From assembly GCA_039920745.1 (NCBI GenBank), contig JBDSDD010000008.1, positions 111,378-175,377 on the forward strand: a DNA stretch of 64,000 bases. Reading direction: 5' to 3'. Every line of letters starts with the position of its first letter. Within the stretch, counting starts at the first letter, position 1. The translations under genes were made by a program, and so were the position numbers. Source of the stretch: Scleromatobacter sp039920745 (GTDB lineage Bacteria; Pseudomonadota; Gammaproteobacteria; Burkholderiales; Burkholderiaceae_C). The notes under the pieces are model-generated. The model was not told where the DNA came from. It saw only the letters and a program-made list of their open reading frames with translations, and ran no database searches. Positions 8,073 through 16,318 of the stretch are shown in pieces.

Positions 8073-8870
8073 TCAGCGCGCGCCCAGCCGCGCTGACAAG
8101 GTGTGCGCCACGCGCATCACGGCCTCATGGTGGGTGTCCGTGCCGTCGCGCGCGAGTTGGGCCTTGTTGATGCACATGCCGATGCCGGCGACCACGGCGC
8201 CGCTCGCATCGAACACCGGCGCGCCGAACGACAACACGCCGCGGCGGACGCATTCGTCGTCGACGCTGTAGCCGCACTCGCGGATGCCCGCGAGCTCGGC
8301 GTGCAGTTGCGCCAGCGAGCGCGGCCCGTGGTCGGTCAGGCGCTCCAGCGGCCCGAGCGGCAGCAACGCGGCCAGCGTGCCGGGCGGCAGCCAGGCGAGG
8401 ATCGCCTTGCCCGTGCCAGTGAGGTGGGCCGGCAGGCGCATGCCCACATTGAACGCGAGGCCCAGCGGTCGAACGCTGTTGCGCACTGCCACGTAGACGG
8501 AGTCGGTGCCGTCGAGCACCGACAGGACGATGGACTCGTCGGGCGACTGGCCGATGTCGCGCCACATCTCGCCGAACTCCTGCGCGACGTTGGTGTTGGC
8601 CACGAAGGCCTGGGCCAGGTGCATCACGCCCGAGCCGATGACGAAGCCGCCGTCGCCCTGGCGGCGCAGCAGGCCGTGATGGAGCAAGGTATTGCACAGG
8701 CCGTGGACGCTGCTGCGCGGCAGGTCGAGCTCGGCAGCCAGCAGGCTGGCCGACATCGGGCGACGCTGGCGTGCGAGACGCTCCAGCAGCAGCACCGCAC
8801 GCGACACCGCCGGCACCCGCGACTCGGCTGATGCGGGCGGTTCAGCGAGCTTGTCCAAGGCACTCTGCAT
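8073..8870 (-). CDS. IclR family transcriptional regulator
   Basis: The 265-residue protein has the IclR layout: winged HTH at about residues 20-80 (VPAVSRAVLLLERLA, then LPRSSVHGLCNTLL) and a C-terminal effector domain with LPAHLTGTGKAILAW and the GYSVDDEC signature. Members usually control a neighbouring catabolic operon and their own gene in response to an aromatic acid, glyoxylate or similar small molecule. A perfect 18-base palindrome lies 31 bases upstream of the start and is a likely operator. No catabolic gene is divergent from it; the next gene is the tonB unit about 770 bases away, so its target is unclear. Confidence 0.9.
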   Translation of the reverse strand: MQSALDKLAEPPASAESRVPAVSRAVLLLERLARQRRPMSASLLAAELDLPRSSVHGLCNTLLHHGLLRRQGDGGFVIGSGVMHLAQAFVANTNVAQEFGEMWRDIGQSPDESIVLSVLDGTDSVYVAVRNSVRPLGLAFNVGMRLPAHLTGTGKAILAWLPPGTLAALLPLGPLERLTDHGPRSLAQLHAELAGIRECGYSVDDECVRRGVLSFGAPVFDASGAVVAGIGMCINKAQLARDGTDTHHEAVMRVAHTLSARLGAR

Positions 8871-8900
8871 GGGCGGTCTCCTGGCGCATCCCGGGGCATT

Positions 8901-8928
8901 TGTTCAGCCGGCTGAACATTGTTCAGCC
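8901..8928. promoter_or_regulatory. palindromic operator upstream of the IclR gene
   Basis: TGTTCAGCCGGCTGAACA at 8901-8918 is a perfect 18-base palindrome; a third half-site TGTTCAGCC follows at 8920-8928. Its place just upstream of the iclR-type gene fits autoregulation. Binding by this IclR protein is inferred, not shown. Confidence 0.65.
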
Positions 8929-9416
8929 CATCAAATCAGTCTATGCGTTTCGCATCCCTGGACACAAGCGTCTTCCATGTGCGGCTGCAGCAATCCGCTT
9001 TGTCCGACTTGTCTAACCATGACATGCAGCCGACTGGGTGGGAGACACTTCCAATGGATTTCCCTGATGGGGCGCCACGCCTCGCGCAGGTGCGACCGTC
9101 GCGTTCGCGTCCTGCCGGTGCATGGCGATGCGCCAATCCGGCGCGTCCCGGTGTCGCGTCACGCGTCCTCAAGTCGGGAAGACGGCGGGAGCGTGAACTA
9201 CACCCGCTTTCCCCGCCCGGGCAGGTACACGATTGCGCGTGCGATTCCGGTGACAATCCCTCAACGAGGCGATTGACCGGCCAATCCGCCACAGACGACC
9301 CCGTCGAGGGGCCCGAACGTAGTCCGGCTACGTCCGGTACGTCTCTTGCCAGGGAGGATCGAGTGCAATCTGGCATGAAGTTTGCGATTCCGTCCATCCG
9401 TTCCCTGCTAGATAAA
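8929..9416. other. long intergenic stretch without a convincing gene
   Basis: Between the IclR gene and the tonB unit no open frame looks like a real protein: candidates on both strands are rich in Ser/Arg/Cys and lack start context. The last 200 bases (about 9360-9560) are visibly more AT-rich than the surroundings and include a TATAGT hexamer at 9553-9558 that may be the -10 of the tonB promoter, without an obvious -35. A short inverted repeat is listed separately. Confidence 0.45.
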
Positions 9417-9430
9417 CGAACGGTCGTTCG
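9417..9430. promoter_or_regulatory. TetR-like inverted repeat, possible operator
   Basis: CGAAC-GGTC-GTTCG at 9417-9430 has 5-base arms around a 4-base centre within an AT-rich stretch, a shape common for TetR-family operators. No TetR gene is present in the window. It lies 209 bases upstream of the tonB start, so it could affect that unit. Confidence 0.35.
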
Positions 9431-9638
9431 GGTGGATTGCCCGTTACAAGCAACTGCCAATCGGCTCGAAGACAAAATCCAGTGCGGTTTAAACGCATTT
9501 GAGGCGTCGAAAATTAAGGGAAACCCGTAAAGATCAGAGAACCGGATCGGGCTATAGTTCGCGACTTCGCAGCGCAGCCGCACTGCGGTGCGCAAGAAAA
9601 GATGCAGCGCCCAACCGGGTCGTCTGGAGGTATTTCGA

Positions 9639-10307
9639 GTGAATTTTGCTGAATCGCAGCGCAATCCGGGGAAGCACCCAACCGGGTTGATCATTGTCGT
9701 CATCATGCACGTCCTGTTGGCCTACGCCCTCGTTTCGGGCTTGGCCAAGAAGGTCGTCGACGTGATCAAGGTTACCGAGACGAAGGTCGTCGACGCTCCG
9801 CCGCCGCCGCCGCCGCCTCCGCCCAAGGATCTGCCGCCGCCCCCCAAGAACTTGCCCCCGCCGCCGGTCTATGTGCCGCCGCCGCCGGTGGACGTGCCGC
9901 CGCCGCCACCGCAGCCGAATCCGATCGCGACAACGGACCAGAAGCCCATTGCCGCGCCGGAACGTCGCATCGAGCCCACGGCGCCGAGTCCCAGCCCTGG
10001 ACCGGCCCCGGTCGCTCGCAGCGCGGTCATCAACGCCAACGATCCTAGCTGCCGTCCCGAATTCCCGGCAGCCGCCCTGCGCGCCCAGGTGTCGGGTGTG
10101 TCGCGCATCCGCTTCACCGTGGATGCCACCGGCAAGGTCACGGCCGCTGAAGTCGTCGGTTCGTCAGGCCCGACCCGTGAGCATCGTCTGCTGGACAATG
10201 CAGCGAAACTTGCGCTGCCGAGCTGCCCGATCAAGGTCGGAACGGACGCCGAGGGACACCCCATCGGCACCCAGGTCGAAGTCGCGTACAGCTGGAAGCT
10301 TGAGTGA
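9639..10307 (+). CDS. tonB: TonB family energy transducer
   Basis: The 222-residue protein has one N-terminal transmembrane helix (LIIVVIMHVLLAYALVSGL, about residues 16-34), a Pro-rich periplasmic spacer (runs of PPPPP and PPPPVYVPPP, about 55-95) and a C-terminal TonB domain (about 135-222, SGVSRIRFTVDATGKVTAAEV). TonB carries the proton-motive-force energy from ExbBD to outer-membrane receptors. I chose the GTG at 9639 because a TCTGGAGG ribosome-binding site sits a few bases in front; an in-frame upstream ATG at 9588 would add an arginine-rich, unlikely N-terminus. It heads a unit with exbB, two exbD genes and a TPR protein. Confidence 0.92.
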   Translation: MNFAESQRNPGKHPTGLIIVVIMHVLLAYALVSGLAKKVVDVIKVTETKVVDAPPPPPPPPPKDLPPPPKNLPPPPVYVPPPPVDVPPPPPQPNPIATTDQKPIAAPERRIEPTAPSPSPGPAPVARSAVINANDPSCRPEFPAAALRAQVSGVSRIRFTVDATGKVTAAEVVGSSGPTREHRLLDNAAKLALPSCPIKVGTDAEGHPIGTQVEVAYSWKLE

Positions 10308-10404
10308 TCGGTGGGCCACCCGGCCCACTTCCCAACCCCCTTTTTTTTCTGTGATACCCGGCCATGATCGACATGCTGGCCGGTCTCATTCCCCCGGAGG
10401 AAAC

Positions 10405-11277
10405 ATGTCCTTTCTGAACTCGATGCGCACTCCCTTTGCGGCCGCGCTCCTCGCGCTGGCTGCCGTCGCCGCCGCCCCGACCACCGCCTTGGCCCAAGCA
10501 TCGGCTCCGGAAGCAACGGCGGCTCCCGCCGCTGCCGCCTCCGACGCCTCGGCGACGCCGGCTCCGGCCGCCATGCCCGACGCTGCAGCCATCGTCCCGG
10601 CCGAAAACGGCAAGGCCACGATCGACAACCCGTACGGCCTCGGCGCGCTGTGGCGTGACGGCGGCTGGATCGCCAAGTTCAACCTGATCATCATGCTGAT
10701 CATGTCGATGGGCAGCTGGTACATCATCTTCACGAAGTACTGGGAACAGCGCAAGATGTTCCAGAGCGCCAACGGCGTCACCGACGGCTTCTGGACGGCA
10801 GGCTCGATCAAGGCCGGCACCAACACGCTGGACGAAGGCTCGGCCTTCCGCTACATCGCCGAATCCGGCCTGAAGTCCAGCGAGCACCATGAAGGCACGC
10901 TGGTCGAACAGATCGACCGCCACACCTGGATCTCGATGAGCGTCTCGCGCGCCGTCGAAAACATCTCCAGCCGACTGTCGGACGGCTTGGCGTTCCTGGC
11001 CACCGTCGGCTCCACCGCTCCGTTCGTCGGCCTGTTCGGCACGGTGTGGGGTATCTACGGCGCGCTGACGCAGATCGGCATCGCCGGTCAAGCCTCGATC
11101 GACAAGGTGGCCGGCCCCGTCGGCGAAGCCCTGATCATGACCGCCATCGGCCTGGCCGTCGCCGTCCCGGCCGTCATGGGCTACAACTGGCTGGTGCGCC
11201 GCAACAAGTCGGTGATGGAAAAGGTTCGCGCCTTCTCCGGCGACCTGCACAACGTCCTGCTGGCTGGCAAGCGCTGA
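10405..11277 (+). CDS. exbB: ExbB/TolQ family proton channel protein
   Basis: The 290-residue protein has the three transmembrane helices of MotA/TolQ/ExbB proton channels (about residues 95-115, 190-215 and 235-260), with the signature GLFGTVWGIYGAL in the second and MTAIGLAVAVPAVMGYN in the third. An N-terminal signal peptide is followed by an Ala/Pro-rich stretch (residues about 30-65), an extension seen in the ExbB form with two ExbD partners. Start ATG 10405 has a GGAGG site nearby. It pairs with the two ExbD proteins to power TonB. Confidence 0.93.
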   Translation: MSFLNSMRTPFAAALLALAAVAAAPTTALAQASAPEATAAPAAAASDASATPAPAAMPDAAAIVPAENGKATIDNPYGLGALWRDGGWIAKFNLIIMLIMSMGSWYIIFTKYWEQRKMFQSANGVTDGFWTAGSIKAGTNTLDEGSAFRYIAESGLKSSEHHEGTLVEQIDRHTWISMSVSRAVENISSRLSDGLAFLATVGSTAPFVGLFGTVWGIYGALTQIGIAGQASIDKVAGPVGEALIMTAIGLAVAVPAVMGYNWLVRRNKSVMEKVRAFSGDLHNVLLAGKR

Positions 11278-11320
11278 ACTCGCGTTTTTCATTGAACGCC
11301 TGTAACGCGAAGGAAACCCT

Positions 11321-11752
11321 ATGTCGATGAATGTCGGCCCAGGTGACAGCGGCGACGAAGAAGAAGTCAACTCGACCATCAACACCACGCCCCTCGTGGA
11401 CGTGATGTTGGTCCTGTTGATCATCTTCCTGATCACGATCCCGGTCGTGACGCAGTCGATCACGCTGGAACTGCCCAAGGAACGCAACGTCGTCACCGTG
11501 ACCAAGCCGGAGAACATTCTCCTGGCCGTCAGCAAGGATGGCGACGTGTACTGGAACACCCACCAGATCCGCGACATCGATGAGCTGGTTGGCCTGCTCA
11601 CCGAGAAGGCGAAGATCAAGCCCCAACCCGAAGTCCATATCCGCGGCGACCAAGGCGCGCGCTATGAGTCCATCGGGCGTGTCGTGTTCGCTTGCCAGCG
11701 TGCTGGTATCGCGAAGGTCGGTTTCATCACCGAACCGCCGCCGAACCAATAA
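11321..11752 (+). CDS. exbD: ExbD family biopolymer transport protein (first copy)
   Basis: The 143-residue protein has a short cytoplasmic N-terminus, one transmembrane helix with the proton-relay Asp in the motif NTTPLVDVMLVLLIIFLIT (Asp about residue 27), and a periplasmic domain ending in FITEPPPNQ. It forms the stator/channel complex with ExbB. It is 43 bases after exbB and 12 bases before the second exbD copy, so they are co-transcribed. Confidence 0.93.
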   Translation: MSMNVGPGDSGDEEEVNSTINTTPLVDVMLVLLIIFLITIPVVTQSITLELPKERNVVTVTKPENILLAVSKDGDVYWNTHQIRDIDELVGLLTEKAKIKPQPEVHIRGDQGARYESIGRVVFACQRAGIAKVGFITEPPPNQ

Positions 11753-11764
11753 GGAGCACAGAAC

Positions 11765-12184
11765 ATGTCAATGAGCGGAGCAAGCGAAGACGGCGAGGTG
11801 ATGGTCGACATCAACACCACGCCGTTGATCGACGTGATGCTGGTGCTGCTGATCATGCTGATCATCACGATCCCGATCCAGACGCACGCGGTCAAGCTGA
11901 ACATGCCGGTGCATACCGACGCCACCCCGCCGACACCACCGGTCGTCGTGGAGATCATCGTCGACTTCGACGGCACGATCGGTTTCGGCGGCGAGGTGAT
12001 CAAGGATCGCGCGGATCTGGAAACCCATCTCTATCGTCTGACGCAGATGCCCGATCAGCCCGAGGTTCACCTGATCCCGAACAAGCTGGCCCCGTACAAG
12101 TACGTGGCCGAAGTGATGGCCGAGGCGCAGCGCCTGGGCGTCACCAAGATCGGTATCGTCGGGAACGAACAGTTCACGCACTGA
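11765..12184 (+). CDS. exbD: ExbD family biopolymer transport protein (second copy)
   Basis: A 139-residue paralogue of the preceding gene, with the motif NTTPLIDVMLVLLIMLIIT and the same single-helix plus periplasmic-domain layout, but a different periplasmic sequence (Pro-rich TPPTPPVVVEI). Two different ExbD subunits with one ExbB are typical of several proteobacterial TonB units and probably tune the complex. The Asp in the helix is conserved, so both copies look functional. Confidence 0.92.
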   Translation: MSMSGASEDGEVMVDINTTPLIDVMLVLLIMLIITIPIQTHAVKLNMPVHTDATPPTPPVVVEIIVDFDGTIGFGGEVIKDRADLETHLYRLTQMPDQPEVHLIPNKLAPYKYVAEVMAEAQRLGVTKIGIVGNEQFTH

Positions 12185-12205
12185 TCCAAAGACGTACGTC
12201 CGAAC

Positions 12206-12233
12206 GAAGGCGCACTGCGAGCAGTGCGCCTTC
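12206..12233. terminator. hairpin after exbD2 (possible attenuator)
   Basis: GAAGGCGCACTGC and GCAGTGCGCCTTC are perfect 13-base arms separated by two bases. No T-run follows (TCCCATT), so it may attenuate rather than fully end transcription before the TPR gene. Confidence 0.5.
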
Positions 12234-12270
12234 TCCCATTCAGAGTGTCACTTACAGGTTTGCACAACCC

Positions 12271-13476
12271 ATGAAGACCACCCGTCTCCTGGCCGCCATG
12301 CTGATGGCCGTCGGCCTCCTGCAACTTCCCCTCGCCCACGCCGTCTCGGCCGGCGTGGCCAAGCCGCTGAAGGAAGCCAGCGAGCTGGTGCGCGCCGGCA
12401 AGGCGAAGGAAGCCCTGGCGAAGCTCAATGGCGTTTCCAGCGCCGGCCCGGACGACACGTACATGCTGGCGCGCATCCGCGGCGCCGCCTACCAGCGCAT
12501 GGGCGACAACGGCGCGGCGGCCCAGCAATTGGAAGCCGCGTTCGCCACGGGCAAGGTGCCCGGCAACGAAGCGGGCATGCTGGCCGAGACCATCGCCGGC
12601 ATCTACGCCCAGCAGCACAACAACGGCGCTGCGATGAAATGGGTCGAGAAGGCCAGGGCCGCGGGCGACAACAGCTCGGGCCTGCGCCAGATCCAGGACT
12701 ACGTCCAGGGCTCCAGCGGCGACTACGGCCAGGTCGCGCGTGACAACGCCGCCAAGATCCAGGCTGCCGAAGCCGGTGGCCGCCGTCCGGACGAAGACGA
12801 CCTCCTGCGCCTGGCCGATGCCTACCGCCACACGAAGAACACGAACGGCGACTTGCAGGTCAAGGAAAAGCTGGTCACCTACTACCCGTCCAACAAGCAG
12901 TACGTGGGCATCTACCTGTCCGACCTGCCGGGCAAGTCGGGCTTCTCGTCGCGTTTCTCGCTGGACCTGCTGCGCCTGAAGCTGAGCTCGGGCAACATGG
13001 CCGGCGCCAACGACTACATGGAGATGGGCCAACTGCTGCTGCAGGCGCAACTGCCCGCGGAAGCCAAGTCCGTGGTCGACAAGGGCTATGCCGCCGGCGT
13101 GCTGGGCACGGGTGCGGAAGCAGCCCGCCAGCAACGCCTTCGCGACCTGGTCAACAAGAGCGTGGTCGACCAGAAGTCAACGCTGGCCAAGCGCACGGCC
13201 GACGCCAAGGCCGGCAAGACCGGCGACGACCTGATCGCGATCGGCGCCGAGGTCGCGTCGATGGGCCAGTACGACGAAGGCATCGCCTTGATGCAAGAAG
13301 GCATCGCCAAGGACAACCTGAAGCGTCCGGACGATGCCAAGCTGCGCCTGGGCGTCGCGATGCTGCAGTCGGGCAAGGCCAAGTCCGCCGCCGTGCAGCA
13401 GCTGCGCTCGGTCAAGGGTGCCGACGGCGCGCCGGAAGTGGCTCGCCTGTACATCGCCCTCGGCGCCGCTTCCTAA
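12271..13476 (+). CDS. periplasmic TPR-repeat protein
   Basis: The 401-residue product has a signal peptide (cleavage near LPLAHAV, residue about 25) and a helical, Ala/Lys-rich body with tetratricopeptide-like stretches (for example AGKAKEALAKLNG, RMGDNGAAAQQLEAAF, MGQYDEGIALMQEGI). TPR domains are protein-binding scaffolds. A gene of this type regularly follows tonB-exbB-exbD-exbD units in betaproteobacteria; its role there is not established as far as I know. It is separated from exbD2 by a hairpin, so it may be read at a different level. Confidence 0.75.
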   Translation: MKTTRLLAAMLMAVGLLQLPLAHAVSAGVAKPLKEASELVRAGKAKEALAKLNGVSSAGPDDTYMLARIRGAAYQRMGDNGAAAQQLEAAFATGKVPGNEAGMLAETIAGIYAQQHNNGAAMKWVEKARAAGDNSSGLRQIQDYVQGSSGDYGQVARDNAAKIQAAEAGGRRPDEDDLLRLADAYRHTKNTNGDLQVKEKLVTYYPSNKQYVGIYLSDLPGKSGFSSRFSLDLLRLKLSSGNMAGANDYMEMGQLLLQAQLPAEAKSVVDKGYAAGVLGTGAEAARQQRLRDLVNKSVVDQKSTLAKRTADAKAGKTGDDLIAIGAEVASMGQYDEGIALMQEGIAKDNLKRPDDAKLRLGVAMLQSGKAKSAAVQQLRSVKGADGAPEVARLYIALGAAS

Positions 13477-13497
13477 GCCCCGCGCCGGCAGCGGGGC
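13477..13497. terminator. weak hairpin after the TPR gene
   Basis: GCCCCGC and GCGGGGC, 7-base arms with a 7-base loop, without a T-run. It lies just after the TPR stop codon and just before the next gene. Confidence 0.3.
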
Positions 13498-13502
13498 CCC
13501 GC

Positions 13503-14492
13503 ATGACCGCCCCGCTGCCCTCGTTCTGTGAACCGCTGGGCGACGGCCTCTGGGCCATCGATACCGGCTTCCACCGCGACCGCTTCGATGCCGCCTACCT
13601 GGTGGCGGAGGGCGGTCGCGCTGCTTTCATCGACACCGGCACTGCATTCGCCGTGCCGCGCCTGCTCGCCTCGCTCGAAGCCTTGGGCCTGCCACGTTCG
13701 GTGGTCGACTTCGTCATCCCTACCCACGTCCACCTGGACCACGCCGGCGGCGTCGGCCAGCTGATGCAGGCGCTGCCCACCGCCCGCTTGATCGTGCATC
13801 CGCGCGGGGCGCGCCACATGATCGACCCCACGGCGCTGTGGCAAGGCGCGCTGGCGGTCTACGGCGCGGCGCAGATGGAACGCGCCTATGGCACGCTGCT
13901 GCCCGTGGACGCGCAGCGCGTGCAAACCACCGCCGACGGCGATGTCATCGAACTCGCCGGCCGCCCACTGCAGTTCGCGCACACGCCGGGCCACGCGCTG
14001 CACCACCACTGCATCTGGGACGCGCGCAGCGCCGGCTGGTTCACCGGCGACAACTTCGGCATGGCGTATCCGGAGTTCACCGTCGCCGGCCGCGCCTTCA
14101 TCTTCCCGACGACCACGCCCGTGCAGTTCGATCCCGATGCGATGCGCGCCTCGATCGCGCGGCTGCTGGCCACGTCGCCACGGCAGATGTTCCTGACCCA
14201 CTACAGCCGCGTCGGCGACCCGGCGGATTGCGCCGAACGCCTCAATACGATGATCGATGGCACCGTTGCCGCCGCCCTCGCCCACCGCAACGCGCCCGAG
14301 CGACTGCAGGCCATCACCGACGCCCTGATGCGGCTCTACGCCGACGGTGCTCGCGCCTTCGGTGTCGTGCTGCCCGAAGAGCGCATCGCCGCCCTGCTGC
14401 AGGACGACGCCGCGCTCAACGCCGCCGGCCTGATCGCCTGGCTGGACCGGCCCTCGCGCACGGGCCCGGGCGTCACGCCTTCGCGCGCCTGA
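13503..14492 (+). CDS. metallo-beta-lactamase-fold hydrolase
   Basis: The 329-residue cytosolic protein carries the MBL-fold metal motif THVHLDHAGG (about residues 76-85), a later His in TPGHALHHH (about 160-169), GDNFGM with the bridging Asp (about 183), and THYSRVGD (about 235). The fold hydrolyses a wide range of esters, thioesters or lactams; the extended C-terminal region places it near uncharacterised glyoxalase II/quorum-lactonase-like proteins. The exact substrate cannot be told. The ATG at 13503 follows a GGGGCC stretch. It is on the same strand as the preceding TPR gene and the following SDR gene. Confidence 0.85.
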   Translation: MTAPLPSFCEPLGDGLWAIDTGFHRDRFDAAYLVAEGGRAAFIDTGTAFAVPRLLASLEALGLPRSVVDFVIPTHVHLDHAGGVGQLMQALPTARLIVHPRGARHMIDPTALWQGALAVYGAAQMERAYGTLLPVDAQRVQTTADGDVIELAGRPLQFAHTPGHALHHHCIWDARSAGWFTGDNFGMAYPEFTVAGRAFIFPTTTPVQFDPDAMRASIARLLATSPRQMFLTHYSRVGDPADCAERLNTMIDGTVAAALAHRNAPERLQAITDALMRLYADGARAFGVVLPEERIAALLQDDAALNAAGLIAWLDRPSRTGPGVTPSRA

Positions 14493-14602
14493 GACGCACG
14501 CGCCGGTTCGCGGCCAGGCGTTCCGGGCGCCGTATAGTGACGTCATCTCGTGCGCGCCGCCGCGTACTCCCCAGCAGTCTTCCTGCAATCCAGAGAATCT
14601 CC

Positions 14603-15391
14603 ATGAGCAGCACCATTTCCTTCGGCCTCGGCGGCCGCGTTGTCGTCATCACCGGTGCCGCCAACGGCATCGGCGCCGCCTGCGCGCGCCGGCTCGCCCG
14701 CGACGGCGCACGCGTCGCGCTGTGGGACGTCGCCAAAGGCCCGGGCAGCGCCATCGCCGCCGAGCTGCGCGCCGCCGGCCAGGACGCTTGCTTCATCCAC
14801 TGCGACGTGTCGTCCAAGGTCGCCGTCGACAAGGCGACCGCCACGACGATCAGCGAGTTCGGCCGCATCGACGGCCTCGTCAACAACGCCGGCATCTTCC
14901 GCGCTGCCGAGTTCCTCGACGTCACAGAAGAGGACTGGGACGCCGTCATCAACGTCAACCTCAAGGGCGCGTTCCTGGTCGGCCAGGCCGTGGCGCGGCA
15001 CATGGTGGCGCAAAAGAGCGGCGCGATCGTCAACATGTCGTCGGTCAACGGCCTGATGGCCATCGCGACGATCGCGAGCTACAACGCCAGCAAGGGCGGC
15101 GTCAACCAGCTGACGCGCGCGATGTCGCTGGGGCTGGTCGACCATGGCGTGCGCGTCAACGCGGTCGCGCCGGGCACGATCGCCACCGACCTCGCCCGCG
15201 ACGCGGTGCTCACCAGCGATGCGGCGCGCCAGCGCATCCTCGGACGCACGCCGATGAAGCGCCTGGGCGAGCCCGAGGAGATCGCCGACGTGGTCGGCTT
15301 CCTGCTCAGCGACGCCTCCAGCTACGTCACCGGCGAGATCGTCTATGTCGACGGCGGCCGGTTGGCGCTGAACTACACCGTCGCGGCCTGA
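14603..15391 (+). CDS. short-chain dehydrogenase/reductase
   Basis: The 262-residue protein has all classical SDR marks: cofactor motif TGAANGIG (about residues 17-24), NNAG (about 93-96), catalytic Ser in NMSSVNG (about 143-149), YNASKGG with the catalytic Tyr and Lys (about 158-162), and VDGGR near the C-terminus. It is expected to oxidise or reduce a secondary alcohol or ketone with NAD(P)H. The acidic end of the second beta-strand (WDVAKG) suggests NAD(H), which is an inference. The PaiB-like gene follows 13 bases later. Confidence 0.9.
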   Translation: MSSTISFGLGGRVVVITGAANGIGAACARRLARDGARVALWDVAKGPGSAIAAELRAAGQDACFIHCDVSSKVAVDKATATTISEFGRIDGLVNNAGIFRAAEFLDVTEEDWDAVINVNLKGAFLVGQAVARHMVAQKSGAIVNMSSVNGLMAIATIASYNASKGGVNQLTRAMSLGLVDHGVRVNAVAPGTIATDLARDAVLTSDAARQRILGRTPMKRLGEPEEIADVVGFLLSDASSYVTGEIVYVDGGRLALNYTVAA

Positions 15392-15404
15392 GCGGGCCGC
15401 CGCC

Positions 15405-16058
15405 ATGTACCAACCGGCCCACTTCATCGAGCAGGACGCGGAGACGCTGCTCGACCTGATGAAGACGACGCCGCTGGCGACGTTGATCCGTGGCGGCGCC
15501 GAACTGACGGCGGACATCCTGCCGCTGGAGGTCGAGCGCGTGGGCGAGGGTTGGCGCATCACCGGCCACGTGGCACGCGCGAACCCGCTCTGGCGCGAGG
15601 CCGACGGCCAGCCGGTGCTGGTGGTGTTCCAGGGCCCGCAAGGCTACGTGTCTCCCAGCTGGTATGCGAGCAAGGCCGAGCACCACAAGGTCGTGCCAAC
15701 GTGGAACTACACGATGGTGCAGGCGCACGGCACGCTGCGTGCGATCGACGATCCGGCCTGGGTACGCGCGTTCGTCACACGGCTGACCGAGACGCACGAG
15801 GGCGGCCGCGCGATGCCCTGGCACGTGAGCGACGCGCCCGACGACTACATCGCCGCCACGCAGCGCGCCATCGTCGGCATCGAGATCGATGTCACGCGGG
15901 TCGAAGGCAAGTTCAAGCTGAGCCAGAACCGCTCGGCTGCAGATCGCACAGGTGTGGTGCTGGGGCTCGACGCCGATGCGGTGCAACAGCGCCAGCCGGA
16001 AGCGGCCGAGCTTGCGCAGGCGATGCAGGCGGCCGAACTGCGGCGCCCAAAGGACTGA
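15405..16058 (+). CDS. PaiB-like FMN-binding protein
   Basis: The 217-residue protein is of the PaiB / FMN-binding negative transcriptional regulator type: it begins MYQPAHFIEQD and has conserved VSPSWYASK and VPTWNYTMVQAHG stretches (about residues 80-110), with RMxLSQNRS-like FKLSQNRSAADR near the C-terminus. The split-barrel fold binds FMN; in Bacillus PaiB modulates sporulation and protease genes, but here no such role is implied. It starts 13 bases after the SDR stop codon and is very likely co-transcribed with it. Confidence 0.85.
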   Translation: MYQPAHFIEQDAETLLDLMKTTPLATLIRGGAELTADILPLEVERVGEGWRITGHVARANPLWREADGQPVLVVFQGPQGYVSPSWYASKAEHHKVVPTWNYTMVQAHGTLRAIDDPAWVRAFVTRLTETHEGGRAMPWHVSDAPDDYIAATQRAIVGIEIDVTRVEGKFKLSQNRSAADRTGVVLGLDADAVQQRQPEAAELAQAMQAAELRRPKD

Positions 16059-16154
16059 GGCAGCATCGCAGCTGCCGGAACCCGAGGGGTCTGGCAGCCC
16101 CTCGAGCCGCCCACCACATCGCCAGCGCGTGGCATCGCTGATTGCGGCGCGAGA

Positions 16155-16200
16155 GGATGCCTGACCCCGAACCCCAGCCAACGATCGGTGTCAGGCATCC
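16155..16200. repeat. intergenic inverted repeat, REP-like
   Basis: GGATGCCTGAC (16155-16165) and GTCAGGCATCC (16190-16200) are perfect 11-base arms around a 24-base loop. The arms resemble the GGTGTCAGGCACC-type intergenic repeats I recall from betaproteobacteria, but only one copy is in this window. Confidence 0.4.
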
Positions 16201-16318
16201 CCATGCATCGCAGCAAGCGCTACGACTTCGAGCGGTGTCCCAGCGCGATCCACGGGGCTGCCCGACCCCTTCGGCTTCGCGGCGCCCGGCGTCACATCGA
16301 CGCTCCCAATGCGGCCGC

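Noticed and set aside
8919..9706. open frames on both strands in the IclR-tonB gap
   Set aside because: No signal peptide, motif or plausible ribosome-binding site; composition of Ser/Arg/Cys unlike the neighbours.
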